In this document: one piece after another, positions 62,861 through 64,000 of the stretch
Position numbering within the stretch: the first letter of the stretch is position 1
Layout: each line of letters starts with the position of its first letter
NCBI GenBank assembly: GCA_011391125.1
Contig: JAABRE010000011.1
Location: 1 to 64,000, forward strand
Length of the DNA stretch: 64,000 bases
Source: Synechococcales cyanobacterium S06
GTDB lineage: Bacteria; Cyanobacteriota; Cyanobacteriia; Cyanobacteriales; JAABRE01
Direction: 5' to 3'
Notes under the pieces: generated by a model
What the model was told of the DNA's origin: nothing
Database searches by the model: none
The model's input: only the letters and a program-made list of their open reading frames with translations
Position numbers and translations under genes: made by a program

Positions 62861-63062
62861 TATTAATTAATCCGTCCATTTCTGTAATCAAAAATTCTTC
62901 ATTAATGGTCTTTATTTCAGTTTGTATTTCCAGATCTAAGGCCATTTCTTGAATTTGTTTTTGTCGAAGATTCTTGGTAATTATTTCTAATAACCAGTTT
63001 CCTTCTTCAATAGATAAATCAGAAAGTTGAGATTCAATATTTTTTAATTTTTCTAAATTCAT
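62850..63062 (-). CDS. Antitoxin paired with PemK-type toxin
   Basis: 70 residues. MNLEKLKNIESQLSDLSIEE and GNWLLEIITKNLRQKQIQEM are helical, and the end is acidic. AGGAGG precedes the ATG. It overlaps the toxin gene by 11 bases, as usual for such pairs. No known DNA-binding fold is visible. Confidence 0.8.
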   Translation of the reverse strand: MNLEKLKNIESQLSDLSIEEGNWLLEIITKNLRQKQIQEMALDLEIQTEIKTINEEFLITEMDGLINNEY

Positions 63063-63084
63063 AACTTTTCCTCCTGTAATTGGT

Positions 63085-63999
63085 TTAAGAAATCGGATTT
63101 CTGGCTAATTCTTTTACTATTTTAACTGTTTCTAAGCTAATTGTTATTATTTGTCCGATTAATCTTAGTATATATTGTTCGTCGTCTAAGTGATTACAAT
63201 CGTTAATTATCCCGCTCCTTTGATCGGTTTTTACTTGATACTGATCAATTACCCATTCTAAGGCAGATTTATTCCCTAATTTATATTCAAAAACTTCGTT
63301 GGGGATTCCTTTTAAGGTTAGAAAATCGTTATATTTTAACTCGGTTTTATCTTTATTTAAGCGCATTTTTTCGACTCGAAATAATCCCCCCCAACCCCCC
63401 TTACTAAGGGGGGAGTTTGAACCCCCCCAACCCCCCTTACTAAGGGGGGAGTTTGAATTTTCCACTATTTCTAAGGGGTATTCTGCTTGTTTTTCGTAGT
63501 TTAAATGTAAATCTGCTAGTTTTTTTCCTAATATTACAAAAGGGGAAAATTTAGGAGCAAAAGGTATTCTGGGGAGTTCCCTTTTTAGATTTTCTGCGTA
63601 TAATTTACGGTATTCTGGATGATGTAAAATGGCGTAAATATAATAAAATATGTCCCATTTTGTAATCTCCAATTCCCCTCCTTCTAAGGGGGGTTTAGGG
63701 GGGGTCAAATAACATTTTTGATACTCATTTAATATCCAATCGGTGATATTTTCTTGGCGATTTTCTCCATTTTCATTGTAGGTATAAAAGGGAAAAGATT
63801 GCTGAGGATCTGCATAAAAATTTAAGTCAGAAATATAACGAGTTATAATAACTGAAAAGTCTTTTCTTCCATATCCTCCGACACAAATTACTCGATTTTC
63901 TTCCTCACTTTTTATAGTCGGAAATATATAAGGAAATTGACCACGACGATCAATTAAAATCTCATCAAAATATAAATATTTTTGACAAAAAGGACGATA
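63085..63999 (-). CDS. Type ISP restriction-modification enzyme, C-terminal part (continues off the right edge)
   Basis: About 304 residues are visible, with the start outside the window. Recognisable pieces are YRPFCQKYLYFDEILIDRRG and VICVGGYGRKDFSVIITRYI, then WDIFYYIYAILHHPEYRKLY, LPRIPFAPKFSPF and SALEWVIDQYQVKTDQRSGI with ETVKIVKELARN. These are the end of the recognition domain of LlaGI-like single-chain type ISP enzymes. The frame is open but holds three repeat-derived insertions: TPPKPPLEGGELE and two tandem SPLSKGGWGGSN units, so activity is uncertain. Confidence 0.82.
   Translation of the reverse strand, partial: YRPFCQKYLYFDEILIDRRGQFPYIFPTIKSEEENRVICVGGYGRKDFSVIITRYISDLNFYADPQQSFPFYTYNENGENRQENITDWILNEYQKCYLTPPKPPLEGGELEITKWDIFYYIYAILHHPEYRKLYAENLKRELPRIPFAPKFSPFVILGKKLADLHLNYEKQAEYPLEIVENSNSPLSKGGWGGSNSPLSKGGWGGLFRVEKMRLNKDKTELKYNDFLTLKGIPNEVFEYKLGNKSALEWVIDQYQVKTDQRSGIINDCNHLDDEQYILRLIGQIITISLETVKIVKELARNPIS
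63386..63457. repeat. Two tandem 36-bp repeat units inside the type ISP gene
   Basis: CCCCCCCAACCCCCCTTACT plus AAGGGGGGAGTTTGAA is repeated with a 36-base period (12 codons), so the frame stays open. On the minus strand it encodes NSPLSKGGWGGS. The same run of C and G occurs as free intergenic repeats elsewhere. Confidence 0.9.
63671..63705. repeat. Third in-frame repeat insertion in the type ISP gene
   Basis: AATTCCCCTCCTTCTAAGGG with GGGGTTTAGGGGGGG is an imperfect palindrome that encodes TPPKPPLEGGE on the minus strand between NEYQKCYL and LEITKWDIFYY. Confidence 0.75.
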
Positions 64000-64000
64000 T

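Overview
The window is AT-rich and carries several markers of a unicellular cyanobacterium: a bilin-pathway heme oxygenase, a CrtR-type beta-carotene hydroxylase, a PatA-type (PATAN) response regulator in a Pix/Tax/Pil chemotaxis operon, a likely photosystem II accessory protein, DUF3386, DUF4332 and DUF29 proteins, many GCGATCGC (HIP1) octamers, for example at 9870 and 37251, and heptanucleotide tandem repeats. The low GC content and gene set suggest the Geminocystis/Cyanobacterium group of Chroococcales, but that placement is an inference.

Layout. 1-290: 3' end of an IS4-type transposase. 520-3790: ammonium transporter, DedA protein and heme oxygenase. 3991-14211: a six-gene phototaxis/pilus chemosensory operon (PatA-type regulator, CheY, CheW, two MCP-like receptors, CheA-REC) in the order of Synechocystis pixG-H-I-J1-J2-L. 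14294-18626: small photosystem-type protein, Xaa-Pro aminopeptidase, Rpn nuclease, DUF4332 and a pentapeptide-repeat protein. 18672-20483: Zur-type box and znuA-znuC, with no adjacent permease gene. 20808-32634: accessory stretch with a toxin-first PIN pair, a GH10-like hydrolase, an orphan phosphorothioation-associated methyltransferase, scattered ABC transporter parts, Uma2, a PD-(D/E)XK protein, HicB and several miniature transposons. 33085-38387: crtR, DUF2993, STAS, pdhA, a heptamer array and nurA.

38439-47236 is the defence/addiction island. A single-chain nuclease-methylase-specificity protein is followed, all on the + strand, by six toxin-antitoxin modules of five types (PIN twice, MazF, RelE, another PIN, MntA-HepT). 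A roughly 75-codon ORF with a near-identical 3' end recurs four times and closes successive cassettes; three of the four copies are broken. Several toxins are also broken: nonsense plus frameshift, a start-proximal frameshift, and a 207-bp insertion with a 6-bp target duplication. The recurrent cassette border is the most unusual structure in the window.

47521-62415 is mostly housekeeping: tRNA-Asp, a RecB-like nuclease, cysteine/cystine lyase-type aminotransferase, dapB, a histidine kinase, lepA, ddl and ndk. Within it are a ParD-like antitoxin split by a 101-bp element and a MazEF pair. 62513 to the end holds another PemK pair and the C-terminal part of a type ISP restriction-modification enzyme whose reading frame carries three in-frame repeat-derived peptide insertions.

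Miniature mobile elements are a second theme. At least five size and sequence classes are visible, several with exact target-site duplications. One class lies within a triplication of the start region of the second chemoreceptor gene.
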